Of a DNA stretch of 42,854 nt, positions 1 to 7,825 are shown one piece after another. Numbering within the stretch: the first letter of the stretch is position 1; the number at the start of each line of letters is the position of its first letter. The notes under the pieces are model-generated. The model was not told the DNA's origin and did no database searches. It was given only the letters and a program-made list of their open reading frames with translations. Location: positions 1 to 42,854 of the forward strand of contig PLTN01000037.1 of assembly GCA_003164495.1 (NCBI GenBank), in the 5' to 3' direction. Position numbers and translations under genes: made by a program. The stretch comes from Vulcanimicrobiota bacterium (GTDB lineage: Bacteria; Vulcanimicrobiota; Vulcanimicrobiia; Vulcanimicrobiales; Vulcanimicrobiaceae).

Positions 1-728
1 CGATGGACGGCCGCATGACCGTCTGCAACATGGCGATCGAAGCCGGCGCAACCGCCGGCGTGATCGCGCCGGATGAGAAGACGGCCGCGTATCTCGCCGA
101 GACGACGCTCAAGCCGACCAACTGGACGTCGCTGCAAGCCGATCCCGATGCGGAGTACGATCGCGTCGTGACGATCGACGCTGCATCGGTGCGTCCGGTG
201 GTGACCTGGGGGACGAATCCCGGCGAGAACTCCTCGATCGACGGCACCGTGCCGGCCGACGCGAACAAGGATTCGCTCGAGTACATGGACCTTGTTCCCG
301 GCACCGCGATGAAGACCATCGAGATCGATCAAGCCTTCATCGGCTCGTGCACGAACTCGCGCATCAGCGACCTGCGCGCCGCCGCCGAAGTGCTGCGCGG
401 GCGCAAGGTGACGGTGCCGACGATCATCACCCCGGGTTCGGTCGGCGTGAAGCGTCAGGCCGAGCGCGAAGGCTTGCACGACATCTTCCAAGATGCCGGC
501 GCGCTTTGGACGCACTCGTCGTGCGGACCGTGCTTGGGCATGTCGGTCGGCGTCATCGCGCCGCAGACGCGCGTGATCTCATCGACCAATCGCAACTTCC
601 CCGGCCGCATGGGCGACGGCGGACGCGTGCACCTCGCCTCACCGCAAGTCGTGGCGGCATCGGCGATCCTCGGACGGATCGCCTCGCCCAGCGACGTGCC
701 GGCCGCGCGCGAAGCGGTGCCGGCATGA
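1..728 (+). CDS. leuC: 3-isopropylmalate dehydratase large subunit, C-terminal part (5' truncated by window edge)
   Basis: Isomerises 2-isopropylmalate to 3-isopropylmalate in leucine biosynthesis, as a cytosolic heterodimer with LeuD. The reading frame is open from the left edge; the ATG at 3 lies inside the conserved DGRMTVCNM stretch, so the true start is upstream of the window. The three [4Fe-4S] cysteines of the aconitase superfamily are visible: one in GSCTNSR (codon at 348-350) and two in SSCGPCLGM (codons at 522-524 and 531-533). The C-terminal GRMGDGGRVHLASPQ and ASAILGRI segments are also typical. The stop overlaps the ATG of leuD (ATGA), which suggests translational coupling. Identification is secure; only the N-terminal half is missing. 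Confidence 0.97.
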   Translation, partial: MDGRMTVCNMAIEAGATAGVIAPDEKTAAYLAETTLKPTNWTSLQADPDAEYDRVVTIDAASVRPVVTWGTNPGENSSIDGTVPADANKDSLEYMDLVPGTAMKTIEIDQAFIGSCTNSRISDLRAAAEVLRGRKVTVPTIITPGSVGVKRQAEREGLHDIFQDAGALWTHSSCGPCLGMSVGVIAPQTRVISSTNRNFPGRMGDGGRVHLASPQVVAASAILGRIASPSDVPAAREAVPA

Positions 729-1273
729 TCGTCAAGGGACCCGTGCTGCCGATCCCGCGCGCCAACGTCGATACCGACCAAATCATTCCGGCCAAACACC
801 TCACCACGATCGATGAATCCGGGATGGGCGAATTCTGCTTCACCGGCATGACTGACGGCCGTAAGATGCTCGAAGAGCACCCGGGTGCGGTGGTGTGGGT
901 CGCCGGCGAAAACGTCGGCTGCGGTTCGTCGCGCGAACACGCTGCCTGGGCGCTACTCGGGGCCGGCATCAAAGCCGTGATCTCGCCGAGCTTCGCCCGC
1001 ATCTTCCACGAGAACTGTTACATGAACGGGCTCGTCCCGGTGATCGTCGACGCGTCGCTGATCCCGCGCTTCGCCGCGGCGAAGACGATCACGATCGACG
1101 TTGAGAACGAAACCGTGCAAGCCGACGACGACGCGCCGGTGAAGTTCGAGCTGGATCCGGCGCGCAAGCCGTTCGTGCTCGGCGGCGGTTTCCTGAAGTA
1201 CCTCAATTCGAAGATCCCCGCGATCCGCGCGTGGGAGGCTAGCGGGCGGGTTCGGGTGACCGAACCCACGTGA
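725..1273 (+). CDS. leuD: 3-isopropylmalate dehydratase small subunit
   Basis: Swivel-domain subunit that completes the isopropylmalate isomerase active site with LeuC. The predicted protein has 182 residues, close to the 165-200 usual for LeuD. The N-terminal PRANVDTDQIIPA motif, the VGCGSSREHA substrate-binding loop and SFARIFHENCYMNGL are all family hallmarks. I chose the ATG at 725 because it overlaps the leuC stop and starts exactly at the family's N-terminus; the same frame stays open much further upstream, but that part is a shadow of leuC. The stop overlaps the GTG of leuB by 4 bases, so leuC-leuD-leuB are coupled. There is no leuA in the window; it may lie upstream. Confidence 0.97.
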   Translation: MIVKGPVLPIPRANVDTDQIIPAKHLTTIDESGMGEFCFTGMTDGRKMLEEHPGAVVWVAGENVGCGSSREHAAWALLGAGIKAVISPSFARIFHENCYMNGLVPVIVDASLIPRFAAAKTITIDVENETVQADDDAPVKFELDPARKPFVLGGGFLKYLNSKIPAIRAWEASGRVRVTEPT

Positions 1274-2343
1274 CGCAGATCGCGGTTCTTCCCGGTGACG
1301 GGATCGGTCCCGAAGTCACCGCGGCCGCCGTGCGCGTTCTCGACGCCGCGCACCCGGGCCTGAGCTTCGTCGAAGCGCCCATCGGGGCCAACGCCATCGC
1401 GACCGTGGGCGAACCGATGCCGGCCGACACGGTGCGCATCTGCAGCGAGAGCGCCGCGATCCTCTTCGGTGCGGTCGGCGGGCCGGGCCACGATCATCTG
1501 CCGCCGGACAAGCGTCCCGAAGCGGCGATCCTCGGCTTGCGCAAGCACTTCAACCTCTATGCGAACGTCCGGCCCGCGCGCGTGTTTCCGGGCATGGAGA
1601 CGCGCTCGCCGCTGCGCAGCGAACTCGTCGACGGCATGGACCTGGTGTTCGTTCGCGAGCTGACCGGCGGCTTGTACTTCGGTGAGAAGACGCTCACGAA
1701 GGAAGATGGTCACGAGACCGTGCGCGACGTGCTGATCTACCGCGACTACGAGATCGAGCGCGTCGCCCGGTTTGCCTTCGCGCTCGCGCGCATGCGCAGC
1801 AAGCGCCTCACGTCGGTCGACAAGAACAACGTTCTGCTCAGTTCGCAGCTGTGGCGGCGCATCGTTATCGAGGTCGCGAAGGATTTCCCCGACGTCAAGC
1901 TCGAGCACATGCTGGTCGACAACGCGGCGATGCAACTGGTGCGCGATCCGCGCGCGTTCGACGTGATCGTCACCGAGAACATGTTCGGCGACATCCTCTC
2001 CGACGAAGCGGCGATGATCACCGGAACGATCGGAACGGCCTCGAGCGCAGCGCTCAACAGCGCGCCGGATGCGAACGGCTTCGGGCTCTACGAACCGATC
2101 AGCGGCACCGCACCCGACATCGCCGGCAAAGGGCTCGCCAACCCGATCGGCGCCATTCTCTCGGCCGCGATGCTTGCGCGCTACTCGCTCGGCGACGAAG
2201 CCGGTGCGACGGCGATCGAACGCGCCGTGTCGGAAACCCTCGCCGAGGGACCGCGCACGCGAGACCTCGACGCCGCCGGCGGCGCCTCAACCAACGCCGT
2301 CGCCGACGCCATCGTGGCTCGCATCAGCAAGGTTGCCGCCTAG
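1270..2343 (+). CDS. leuB: 3-isopropylmalate dehydrogenase
   Basis: NAD-dependent oxidative decarboxylation of 3-isopropylmalate to 2-oxoisocaproate, the third step of leucine synthesis; cytosolic homodimer. The protein has 357 residues, the usual length. It begins with the VLPGDGIGPEV motif and carries RxxLxLYANVRPAR (substrate arginines), TGGLYFGEK, the VDKNNVL lysine, VDNAAMQLVRDP, and the metal-binding ENMFGDILSDEAA aspartates. GSAPDIAGKG is represented here by GTAPDIAGKG. The GTG start at 1270 overlaps the leuD stop. Its stop codon overlaps by 4 bases the stop of the convergent gene at 2340-2825. I see no terminator hairpin between them. Confidence 0.98.
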   Translation: MTQIAVLPGDGIGPEVTAAAVRVLDAAHPGLSFVEAPIGANAIATVGEPMPADTVRICSESAAILFGAVGGPGHDHLPPDKRPEAAILGLRKHFNLYANVRPARVFPGMETRSPLRSELVDGMDLVFVRELTGGLYFGEKTLTKEDGHETVRDVLIYRDYEIERVARFAFALARMRSKRLTSVDKNNVLLSSQLWRRIVIEVAKDFPDVKLEHMLVDNAAMQLVRDPRAFDVIVTENMFGDILSDEAAMITGTIGTASSAALNSAPDANGFGLYEPISGTAPDIAGKGLANPIGAILSAAMLARYSLGDEAGATAIERAVSETLAEGPRTRDLDAAGGASTNAVADAIVARISKVAA

Positions 2344-2825
2344 GTATTTAGGGCAGCGGTGATGTGGTCTTCATCCAGCAGCCACGTTCCGTTTGCTGAT
2401 TTAACCCATGTCATTTCGTGCGTCGCGTAATCGCGCTCGACCCCCGGAGCGCCCATCGGATCCGGGTTGTTGGCGCCGTAGTACCAACGCATCGAATCGA
2501 CCGTCTCCCGCGCTCCCGTGTCGGTTACGACCGTCGATTTGATCCGCTCGTTGTTACCGCTGGGCTGTTCGGCCGTGAAATAGATTTTGCTGACGCCCGC
2601 GATGAACGCGCCGTAGTCGAGCCGCTTGCCGTTGGGCTGAATGACGTGGAACGTGTTGGTCGTAATACTAGAGAGCGTCTGCCCATCACCATGGGCGATC
2701 GCATCGAAGTATTTACTCGTTTGCGCGCTAAGCGAAGCCGGACCAGCCGGAGCCGCTTGCGCGGCGGCCGCAACGGGGGCAGCCAGCGCAAGCGCGACGA
2801 TCATGGAGCCGAGAAGACGATTCAT
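2340..2825 (-). CDS. secreted NTF2-like (DUF4440/SnoaL-type) protein
   Basis: The protein has 161 residues. The N-terminus is a clear Sec signal peptide: NRLLGS, a hydrophobic Ala/Leu core, and Ala-rich cleavage region near residue 22-26. The rest reads as one small alpha+beta cone domain of the NTF2/SnoaL type: an early helix (TSKYFDAIAHGD), a TFHVIQPNGKRLDYGAF segment, and a C-terminal strand with EMTWVKSANGTWLLDEDHI. Proteins of this fold can be small enzymes or binding proteins, so the function is unknown. It converges on leuB and diverges from the hydrolase at 2844, with only 18 bases between the two start codons; both may be transcribed leaderless from a shared -10 element. Confidence 0.75.
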   Translation of the reverse strand: MNRLLGSMIVALALAAPVAAAAQAAPAGPASLSAQTSKYFDAIAHGDGQTLSSITTNTFHVIQPNGKRLDYGAFIAGVSKIYFTAEQPSGNNERIKSTVVTDTGARETVDSMRWYYGANNPDPMGAPGVERDYATHEMTWVKSANGTWLLDEDHITAALNT

Positions 2826-2830
2826 ACTTC

Positions 2831-2837
2831 TAATATA
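2831..2837. promoter_or_regulatory. shared symmetric -10 element for two divergent, probably leaderless genes
   Basis: The 18-base gap between the start codons at 2825 (minus) and 2844 (plus) holds one AT-rich island. Read on the plus strand, TAATAT (2831-2836) lies 7 bases before ATG. Read on the minus strand, TATATT (2837-2832) lies 6 bases before ATG. Both spacings fit a transcription start at the A of the start codon. The two hexamers occupy nearly the same base pairs. No convincing -35 box is seen on either side. Spacing and symmetry are direct observations; promoter activity is inferred. Confidence 0.5.
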
Positions 2838-2843
2838 GCATCA

Positions 2844-3671
2844 ATGACTGAAGGAACTTTCGTGCGTGACGGGGCCCAGCTCGTCTACACGCTGCAGGAG
2901 TCGGGGCAGCCGGGGGCGCCCCGCCTAGCACTCGTTCACTCGCTTGCGCTCGACCACAGCATCTGGGACGGCGTCGTCACCGCCCTGGGCGGCGGGGTGG
3001 ACGTCCTCACCTACGATTGCCGCGGGCACGGCGCTTCGAGCAAGCCCGCCGGGCCGTATACGACCGCCCTGTTTGCCGCCGACCTGCGCGATCTGCTCGC
3101 GACGGCCGGGTGGGGACACGCCTTCGTCGCAGGCGCATCGATGGGCGGCAGCGTCGCCTTGCAGTTCGCCGTATCCTATCCGGAGATGCTGGACGGGCTC
3201 GGCTTGATCGATACGACCGCGTGGTACGGCGCCGACGCTCCGAAGAGCTGGCACGAACGCGGCCGCAAAGCGATCGAAGACGGCCTCGCGAGCATGATCG
3301 CGTTTCAGCAAACGCGCTGGTTCAGCGACGCGTTCCGCGCCGATCGTCCCGACGTGGGCGAGCATTTTGCGAAGATCTTCCTCGCGAACGATCTCGCGGC
3401 ATATGCGGCCACGTGCGACATGCTCGGTTCGTTCAACCTGAGCGCGCAGCTCGGTTCGATTACCGCGCCGGTGGAGATTCTGGTCGGCGAGGAAGATTAC
3501 GCAACGCCGCCCGAGATGGCGCGCGCGCTCGAAGCCGGGATCGCGGGTTCGCACCTGCAGATCGTACCGAAGGCGCGCCACCTCACGCCGATCGAGATTC
3601 CCGAACGCGTTGCGGCCATGCTGCAGACGCTCATCGCGCGCAAAGGCGGCAACGTTGCAAACCGGCGGTGA
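2844..3671 (+). CDS. alpha/beta hydrolase, 3-oxoadipate enol-lactonase (PcaD)-like
   Basis: Cytosolic alpha/beta-hydrolase of 275 residues with no signal peptide. It has the oxyanion segment ALVHSLALDHSIWD typical of PcaD-like lactonases, the nucleophile elbow GASMGG, the acid residue in GEEDYATP and the catalytic His in ARHLTPIE. PcaD opens 3-oxoadipate enol-lactone in the beta-ketoadipate pathway; related HmfE-like hydrolases act on lactones from furoate. The exact substrate here cannot be read. I chose the ATG at 2844 because it follows the promoter-like island and begins the domain; the frame is open further upstream, over the antisense gene, without biological sense. It is the first gene of the operon with the Mo hydroxylase and overlaps the next gene by 17 bases. 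Confidence 0.85.
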   Translation: MTEGTFVRDGAQLVYTLQESGQPGAPRLALVHSLALDHSIWDGVVTALGGGVDVLTYDCRGHGASSKPAGPYTTALFAADLRDLLATAGWGHAFVAGASMGGSVALQFAVSYPEMLDGLGLIDTTAWYGADAPKSWHERGRKAIEDGLASMIAFQQTRWFSDAFRADRPDVGEHFAKIFLANDLAAYAATCDMLGSFNLSAQLGSITAPVEILVGEEDYATPPEMARALEAGIAGSHLQIVPKARHLTPIEIPERVAAMLQTLIARKGGNVANRR

Positions 3672-4119
3672 GTTCACGGTTGCGGTTGCGCAAGAACGGG
3701 CCTTCGCGTTCATCAGCGACCCGTTCAAGATCGCGGGGTGCATCCCGGGCTGCAGCGACCTGCGCGAAATTTCGCCCGGCAAGTATGCGGCAAAGTTGAC
3801 GAACCGCGTCGGACCGATCTCCATCGCCTTCGAGGTCACGGTCGAACTCACGAAGGTCGAGCCGCCGTCGGCGATCGACGCGGTGGTGAGCGGTAACGCG
3901 TCGGGTTTGGGCGGCCGGCTTACCGCCACCGCGACCGTGCGGCTCGACGCCGTCGACGCGGCTCACACGAAGGTTGCCTACACGATCGATCTCGGATTGA
4001 CCGGCAAGCTCGGCGGAATCGGACAACCGGTATTTCGCGCCAAGAGCGACGAGTTGAGCAAGAAGTTCGGCGCGAACGTGCGCACGGCGCTCGAATCCGG
4101 CGAAACGGGTGCCGCGTGA
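3655..4119 (+). CDS. CoxG-like SRPBCC-domain protein (Mo-hydroxylase accessory)
   Basis: Residues 1-154 match the carbon-monoxide-dehydrogenase subunit G (CoxG) type of START/SRPBCC fold: FISDPFKIAGCIPGC near the N-terminus, GKYAAKLTNRVGPIS, and an L-TGKLGGIGQPVFRAKSDELSKKF C-terminal helix region. CoxG proteins accompany form I CODH and other Mo hydroxylases; in known systems they help anchor or mature the enzyme at the membrane, and a lipid-binding role has been reported. The C-terminal membrane anchor found in some CoxG proteins is absent here. The likely start is TTG at 3655, which follows AAAGGCGG and overlaps the end of the hydrolase; upstream in-frame starts would add Arg-rich shadow sequence. 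The stop overlaps the GTG of the FAD subunit. Confidence 0.82.
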   Translation: MQTGGEFTVAVAQERAFAFISDPFKIAGCIPGCSDLREISPGKYAAKLTNRVGPISIAFEVTVELTKVEPPSAIDAVVSGNASGLGGRLTATATVRLDAVDAAHTKVAYTIDLGLTGKLGGIGQPVFRAKSDELSKKFGANVRTALESGETGAA

Positions 4120-4988
4120 GTTTCGAATTGCTGGAGCCGGCGACGCTCGGCGAAGCGCTGGCGCTGCTCGATCCCGACGACTTGGCCGTGCGTGCCGTTG
4201 CCGGGGGTACCGCGCTCTCGTTGATGGTGCAGTCGCACATCTTCAAACCCACGCGTTTGGTCAGCCTGCGCCGCTTGAACGGCGAACTGCGCGGCGTGCA
4301 CGTCGAGGGCGACGGCAGCTTGCGCATCGGCGCGATGACGACGCTGACCGAACTCGAACGCTCGCCCGTGCTCGCGGTCTCGGAACCCGTGCTCTCGCGA
4401 GCGCTGCACACGCTCTCGAACGTGCGCGTGCGTAACATCGCGACGATCGGCGGACATCTCGCGCACGGCGATCCGCACATGGACTTGCCGCCGATCCTCG
4501 TGACGCTCGGGGCGCGCGTGCGCGCGGTCTCGCCGCGCGGCGAGCGTTGGATCGATGCCGGCGAGCTGATCACCGGGTACTATGAAACCTCGCTCGCGGG
4601 CGACGAGCTGATCGTCGAGTTGCACGTGCCGGCCCAGCCGCCGGGAGCGCGCGCGGCGTATGCGAAGTTCACCGCGCTCTCGGCTGACGATTGGCCGGCC
4701 GTCGGCGTCGCCGTTTGGCTGCGGCGCGAGGGCGAGACGGTCGTCGAGGCGCGCGTCGTCGTCGGCGGCGCGACCGATCATCCGACGCGGATGACGGCAG
4801 CCGAAGCGGCGCTGACCGGGAACACTGCCGGCGTGAAAGCGTTTGCCGCAGCGGGCGATGCCGCGGCCGGCGAAGTCGAGCCGCTCGGCGATTTGCGCGG
4901 TTCGGGACCGTACAAGCGCGAGATGGTGCGCGTCCACGTGCGCCGCGCGCTCGAGCGTGCCGTGGCGCCGTCCGAGGATCATCCATGA
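4116..4988 (+). CDS. molybdenum hydroxylase FAD-binding (medium) subunit, CoxM/CutM type
   Basis: The 290-residue protein is the FAD subunit of a xanthine-oxidase-family hydroxylase and carries electrons from the 2Fe-2S subunit to the external acceptor. Two FAD signatures are visible: AVAGGTAL near residue 30 and the NIATIGGHLAHGDPHMDLPP segment near residue 110, which holds the TIGG motif. The C-terminal GGATDHPTRMTAAEAAL and the final DLRGSGPYKREMVRVHVRRAL region are the CO-dehydrogenase flavoprotein C-terminal domain. The GTG start overlaps the stop of the CoxG-like gene, and its own stop overlaps the ATG of the large subunit. Length and gene order (medium, large, small) follow the coxM-coxL-coxS-like arrangement with the last two swapped. 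Confidence 0.93.
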   Translation: MSFELLEPATLGEALALLDPDDLAVRAVAGGTALSLMVQSHIFKPTRLVSLRRLNGELRGVHVEGDGSLRIGAMTTLTELERSPVLAVSEPVLSRALHTLSNVRVRNIATIGGHLAHGDPHMDLPPILVTLGARVRAVSPRGERWIDAGELITGYYETSLAGDELIVELHVPAQPPGARAAYAKFTALSADDWPAVGVAVWLRREGETVVEARVVVGGATDHPTRMTAAEAALTGNTAGVKAFAAAGDAAAGEVEPLGDLRGSGPYKREMVRVHVRRALERAVAPSEDHP

Positions 4989-7339
4989 CGCAAACCGCCA
5001 AGCCGGTCAAGCGCGCGCTGCGCGAGGTCTCGCGTTCCGTACCACGCCTCGAAGGCGTGCAGAAGGTCACCGGCGCCGTCGAGTACATCCACCATCTGCG
5101 GCTGCCCGGCATGCTTTACGGCAAGATCGTGCGCAGCACGGTCGCGCACGCGAAGATCGTCGCGATCGACGCGGCCGCCGCGCGCGCGTTGCCGGGCGTC
5201 CACGCCGTCATCACCGGCGAAGACGTGCTCAAGATCGTGCCGTCACCCTACTACGGGCCGGCGTTCCACGATCAGCCGGTGCTGGCGATCGGGAAGGTCC
5301 ATCACGTCGGCGAGCCGGTCGCGGTCGTGCTCGCAACCGACCCGCACGTTGCCGAAGACGGCGCCGACCTCGTCGTCGTCGAGTACGACGAACTCGAGCC
5401 CGTGTTCGATGAAGTCGCGGCCGCGCAACCCGGCGCGCCGATCGTGCACGAAGAACTGCAGCCCGCCGGCACGTTCGCCGATCTCAAGCACCTCAAGGGG
5501 AAGAAGCACACCAACATCGCGCTCGACGCGCAAGTGCGTCACGGCGACATCGAACGCGGCTTCGCGCTGGCCGACCACATCTTCGAGGACACGTTCAAAT
5601 CGGGTCAGGTCATGCACACGCCGCTCGAACCGTTCGTTTCGCTGGCCGAAACGCGCAGCGGTAAAGAACTGACGATCCACACTGCCTCGCAGAGCCCGTC
5701 GTTCGTGCGCATGGAAGTCGCGCGTCTGCTGGGCTGGCCCGAGAACAAGGTGCGCGTTCGCGCGGCGTTTCTCGGCGGCGGTTTCGGCGCCAAGCTCTAC
5801 ATCAAGCTCGAAGCGCTCGTCGCGGTGCTGGCGTTGATCGTGCGCCGGCCGGTGCGCATCGGCCTCACGATGGAAGAGCAGTTCTACACGATCACCAAAC
5901 ACGGGACGACCGTGCGCATGAAGACGGGCGTCATGAACGACGGCACGATCGTGGCGCGCGAGGTGCAGACGTGGTGGAACGGCGGCGCCTTCGCGGACAT
6001 CGGTCCGCGCGTGACGCAGAAGTCAGGCTTCACCGCTGCCGGACCCTACGACATCGAGCACGTGTCGCTCGACTCGTGCGCCGTGTACACGAACTTACCG
6101 CCGGCGGGCGCGTTTCGCGGTTTCGGCATCCCGCAGCTCGTTTGGGCCTATGAGAGTCAGGCCGACATCATCGCGCGCAAGCTCAACCTTGATCCGGTGG
6201 CGTTCCGGCTGAAGAACGTGCTGCGCGACGGCGACGAACACGCCACGGGGACGGTGATGTCCAACGCCAACGTCGCGGAATGCGTCGAGAGCGCCGCCAG
6301 GATGATCGGCTGGGATCAGCCGTTCGACCGCGGAACGGGCCCCATTCGCCGCGGGCGCGGAATTGCGGTCGGCATCAAGGCATCGATCTCGCCGACCACC
6401 TCGGTTGCCCTCGTCACCGTGGCCGCCGACGGCAGCTGCACGCTGGCGATCTCGACCGTCGACATGGGTCAAGGTTCCGACACGGCGATGGCGCAGGTCG
6501 CGGCCGAAACGCTCGGCATTCGCACCGAGTCGATCACGGTCGTGCACTCGGACACCGATACGACGCCGTACGACATGGCGACGCTCGGCTCGCGTTCCAC
6601 CTATCACATGGGACACGCCGTGCGGCTCGCCGCCGACGATGCACGCAATCAGCTCCTGGCGCTCGCGGCGACGTACCTCGGCGTCGCGCCCGAAACATGC
6701 GTGTGCGAAGACGGGGTGATTTCGACCAGCGCGGGCAAGTCGATGACGTTCAAGGAGCTGTTCGTCGCACGCTTCGGGATGCAGGCGGGCAACGTCGTCG
6801 GCACCGGTTCGTTCGAACCGCCCTACGCCAAGCCCGACATGACGACCGGACAATCGAGCAACATCACGCCGTTCTGGATGATCGGCGCGACGGCGGTCGA
6901 GATCACGGTGGATACCGAGACCGGCCGGATCACCGTCGAGCGGTGCGTGACCGCGGGCGACGTCGGCCGCGCGATCAACCCGGCGATCGTCGAGCGCCAG
7001 CTCAACAGCGCGGCGATCATGGCCATCGGCTCGTCGATCTCCGAGGTGATGATCTTCGAGAACGGTCAGGTCGTGAACGCGAGCCTGGCCGACTACAAGA
7101 TCCCGAGCTTCCTCGATATCCCGACGCACATCGAAGCCGAATTGATCCAAGACCCGCATCCCACCGCACCCTACGGTGCGAAGGGGGTCGGCGAATCCGG
7201 CTCGTTCGGGCCGACGCCCGCGATCGCCAACGCGCTGGCGGATGCGATCGGCGTGCGCGTGCGCGAGATGCCGCTCTTGCCCGAACGCGTGCTGCGCGCC
7301 ATTCACGAAGCCGCCGGCACGCCGTTGGAGGCCGAATAG
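4985..7339 (+). CDS. molybdenum hydroxylase large (molybdopterin) subunit, xanthine-dehydrogenase-like active site
   Basis: The 784-residue protein binds the Mo-molybdopterin cofactor and hydroxylates an unidentified substrate, probably an aromatic, heteroaromatic acid or CoA thioester. Features: N-terminal aldehyde-oxidase a/b-hammerhead domain, GGGFGAK at 264-270, the active-site loop GAFRGFG at 375-381, the MGQGSDTAMAQVAAE cofactor segment and GVGESGSFG with the predicted catalytic Glu737. The loop is that of xanthine dehydrogenases, not the AYRCSFR or AYRGAGR of form I or II CO dehydrogenases, so automatic naming as CoxL would mislead. The ATG at 4985 overlaps the preceding stop. An in-frame extension to 4691 exists but only shadows the FAD subunit. 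Small subunit, CoxG-like protein and UbiD decarboxylase are co-transcribed. Confidence 0.93.
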   Translation: MTQTAKPVKRALREVSRSVPRLEGVQKVTGAVEYIHHLRLPGMLYGKIVRSTVAHAKIVAIDAAAARALPGVHAVITGEDVLKIVPSPYYGPAFHDQPVLAIGKVHHVGEPVAVVLATDPHVAEDGADLVVVEYDELEPVFDEVAAAQPGAPIVHEELQPAGTFADLKHLKGKKHTNIALDAQVRHGDIERGFALADHIFEDTFKSGQVMHTPLEPFVSLAETRSGKELTIHTASQSPSFVRMEVARLLGWPENKVRVRAAFLGGGFGAKLYIKLEALVAVLALIVRRPVRIGLTMEEQFYTITKHGTTVRMKTGVMNDGTIVAREVQTWWNGGAFADIGPRVTQKSGFTAAGPYDIEHVSLDSCAVYTNLPPAGAFRGFGIPQLVWAYESQADIIARKLNLDPVAFRLKNVLRDGDEHATGTVMSNANVAECVESAARMIGWDQPFDRGTGPIRRGRGIAVGIKASISPTTSVALVTVAADGSCTLAISTVDMGQGSDTAMAQVAAETLGIRTESITVVHSDTDTTPYDMATLGSRSTYHMGHAVRLAADDARNQLLALAATYLGVAPETCVCEDGVISTSAGKSMTFKELFVARFGMQAGNVVGTGSFEPPYAKPDMTTGQSSNITPFWMIGATAVEITVDTETGRITVERCVTAGDVGRAINPAIVERQLNSAAIMAIGSSISEVMIFENGQVVNASLADYKIPSFLDIPTHIEAELIQDPHPTAPYGAKGVGESGSFGPTPAIANALADAIGVRVREMPLLPERVLRAIHEAAGTPLEAE

Positions 7340-7824
7340 TGGAGGGGCGTAAGACGATTCATTTCACGCTCAATGGGCGGCCGGCCGCGGCCGACGTCGC
7401 CCCGCACGAGAACCTGATCGAGGTGCTGCAGCGTGACTTCGGATTGCACGGCGCACGCGTCAGTTGCGGTCAGGGCTTGTGCGGCTGCTGCACCGTAGCG
7501 GTCGACGGCGTCGCCACGTCGGGCTGCCTTTTTCTCGCACCGTTCGCCGACGGGACGACGATCGAGACGGTCGAGAGCCTCGCCGACGGCGATGTGCTCG
7601 ATCCGATCCAGAGCGCGTTCATCGAGAGCGCGGCCTTCCAGTGCGGTTTTTGCACGCCGGGCTTCATCATGATGACGCGCGAGCTGCTCGATCGCATCCC
7701 GGATCCCAGCGACGACGAGATCCGGCACTACCTCTCGGGAAATCTGTGCCGTTGCGCCGCCTATCCCGAGATCCTCAACGCCGTGCGCGCTGCCGCGCGC
7801 GAGCGCGCCACCACGAAAGCCTGA
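7339..7824 (+). CDS. molybdenum hydroxylase [2Fe-2S] small subunit, CoxS/CutS type
   Basis: Carries electrons from the Mo centre to FAD. The protein has 161 residues when started at the GTG at 7339, whose first base is the last base of the large-subunit stop. The N-terminal plant-ferredoxin-type cluster uses Cys43, Cys48, Cys51 and Cys63 (SCGQGLCGCC; one extra Cys50). The C-terminal four-helix cluster domain has QCGFCTPGF (Cys102, Cys105) and NLCRC (Cys137, Cys139). All eight ligands are in place. The frame is open far upstream, but that is shadow of the large subunit. It ends one base before the TTG of the UbiD gene. Confidence 0.95.
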   Translation: MEGRKTIHFTLNGRPAAADVAPHENLIEVLQRDFGLHGARVSCGQGLCGCCTVAVDGVATSGCLFLAPFADGTTIETVESLADGDVLDPIQSAFIESAAFQCGFCTPGFIMMTRELLDRIPDPSDDEIRHYLSGNLCRCAAYPEILNAVRAAARERATTKA

Positions 7825-7825
7825 T

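Noticed and set aside
6095..7306. Open frame of 403 codons on the minus strand
   Set aside because: Antisense to the Mo hydroxylase large subunit; composition dominated by Arg, His, Asp and Ala and no recognisable family.
4985..7339. Carbon monoxide dehydrogenase
   Set aside because: The loop that defines form I or form II CODH is absent; GAFRGFG is of xanthine-dehydrogenase type. CO oxidation not claimed.
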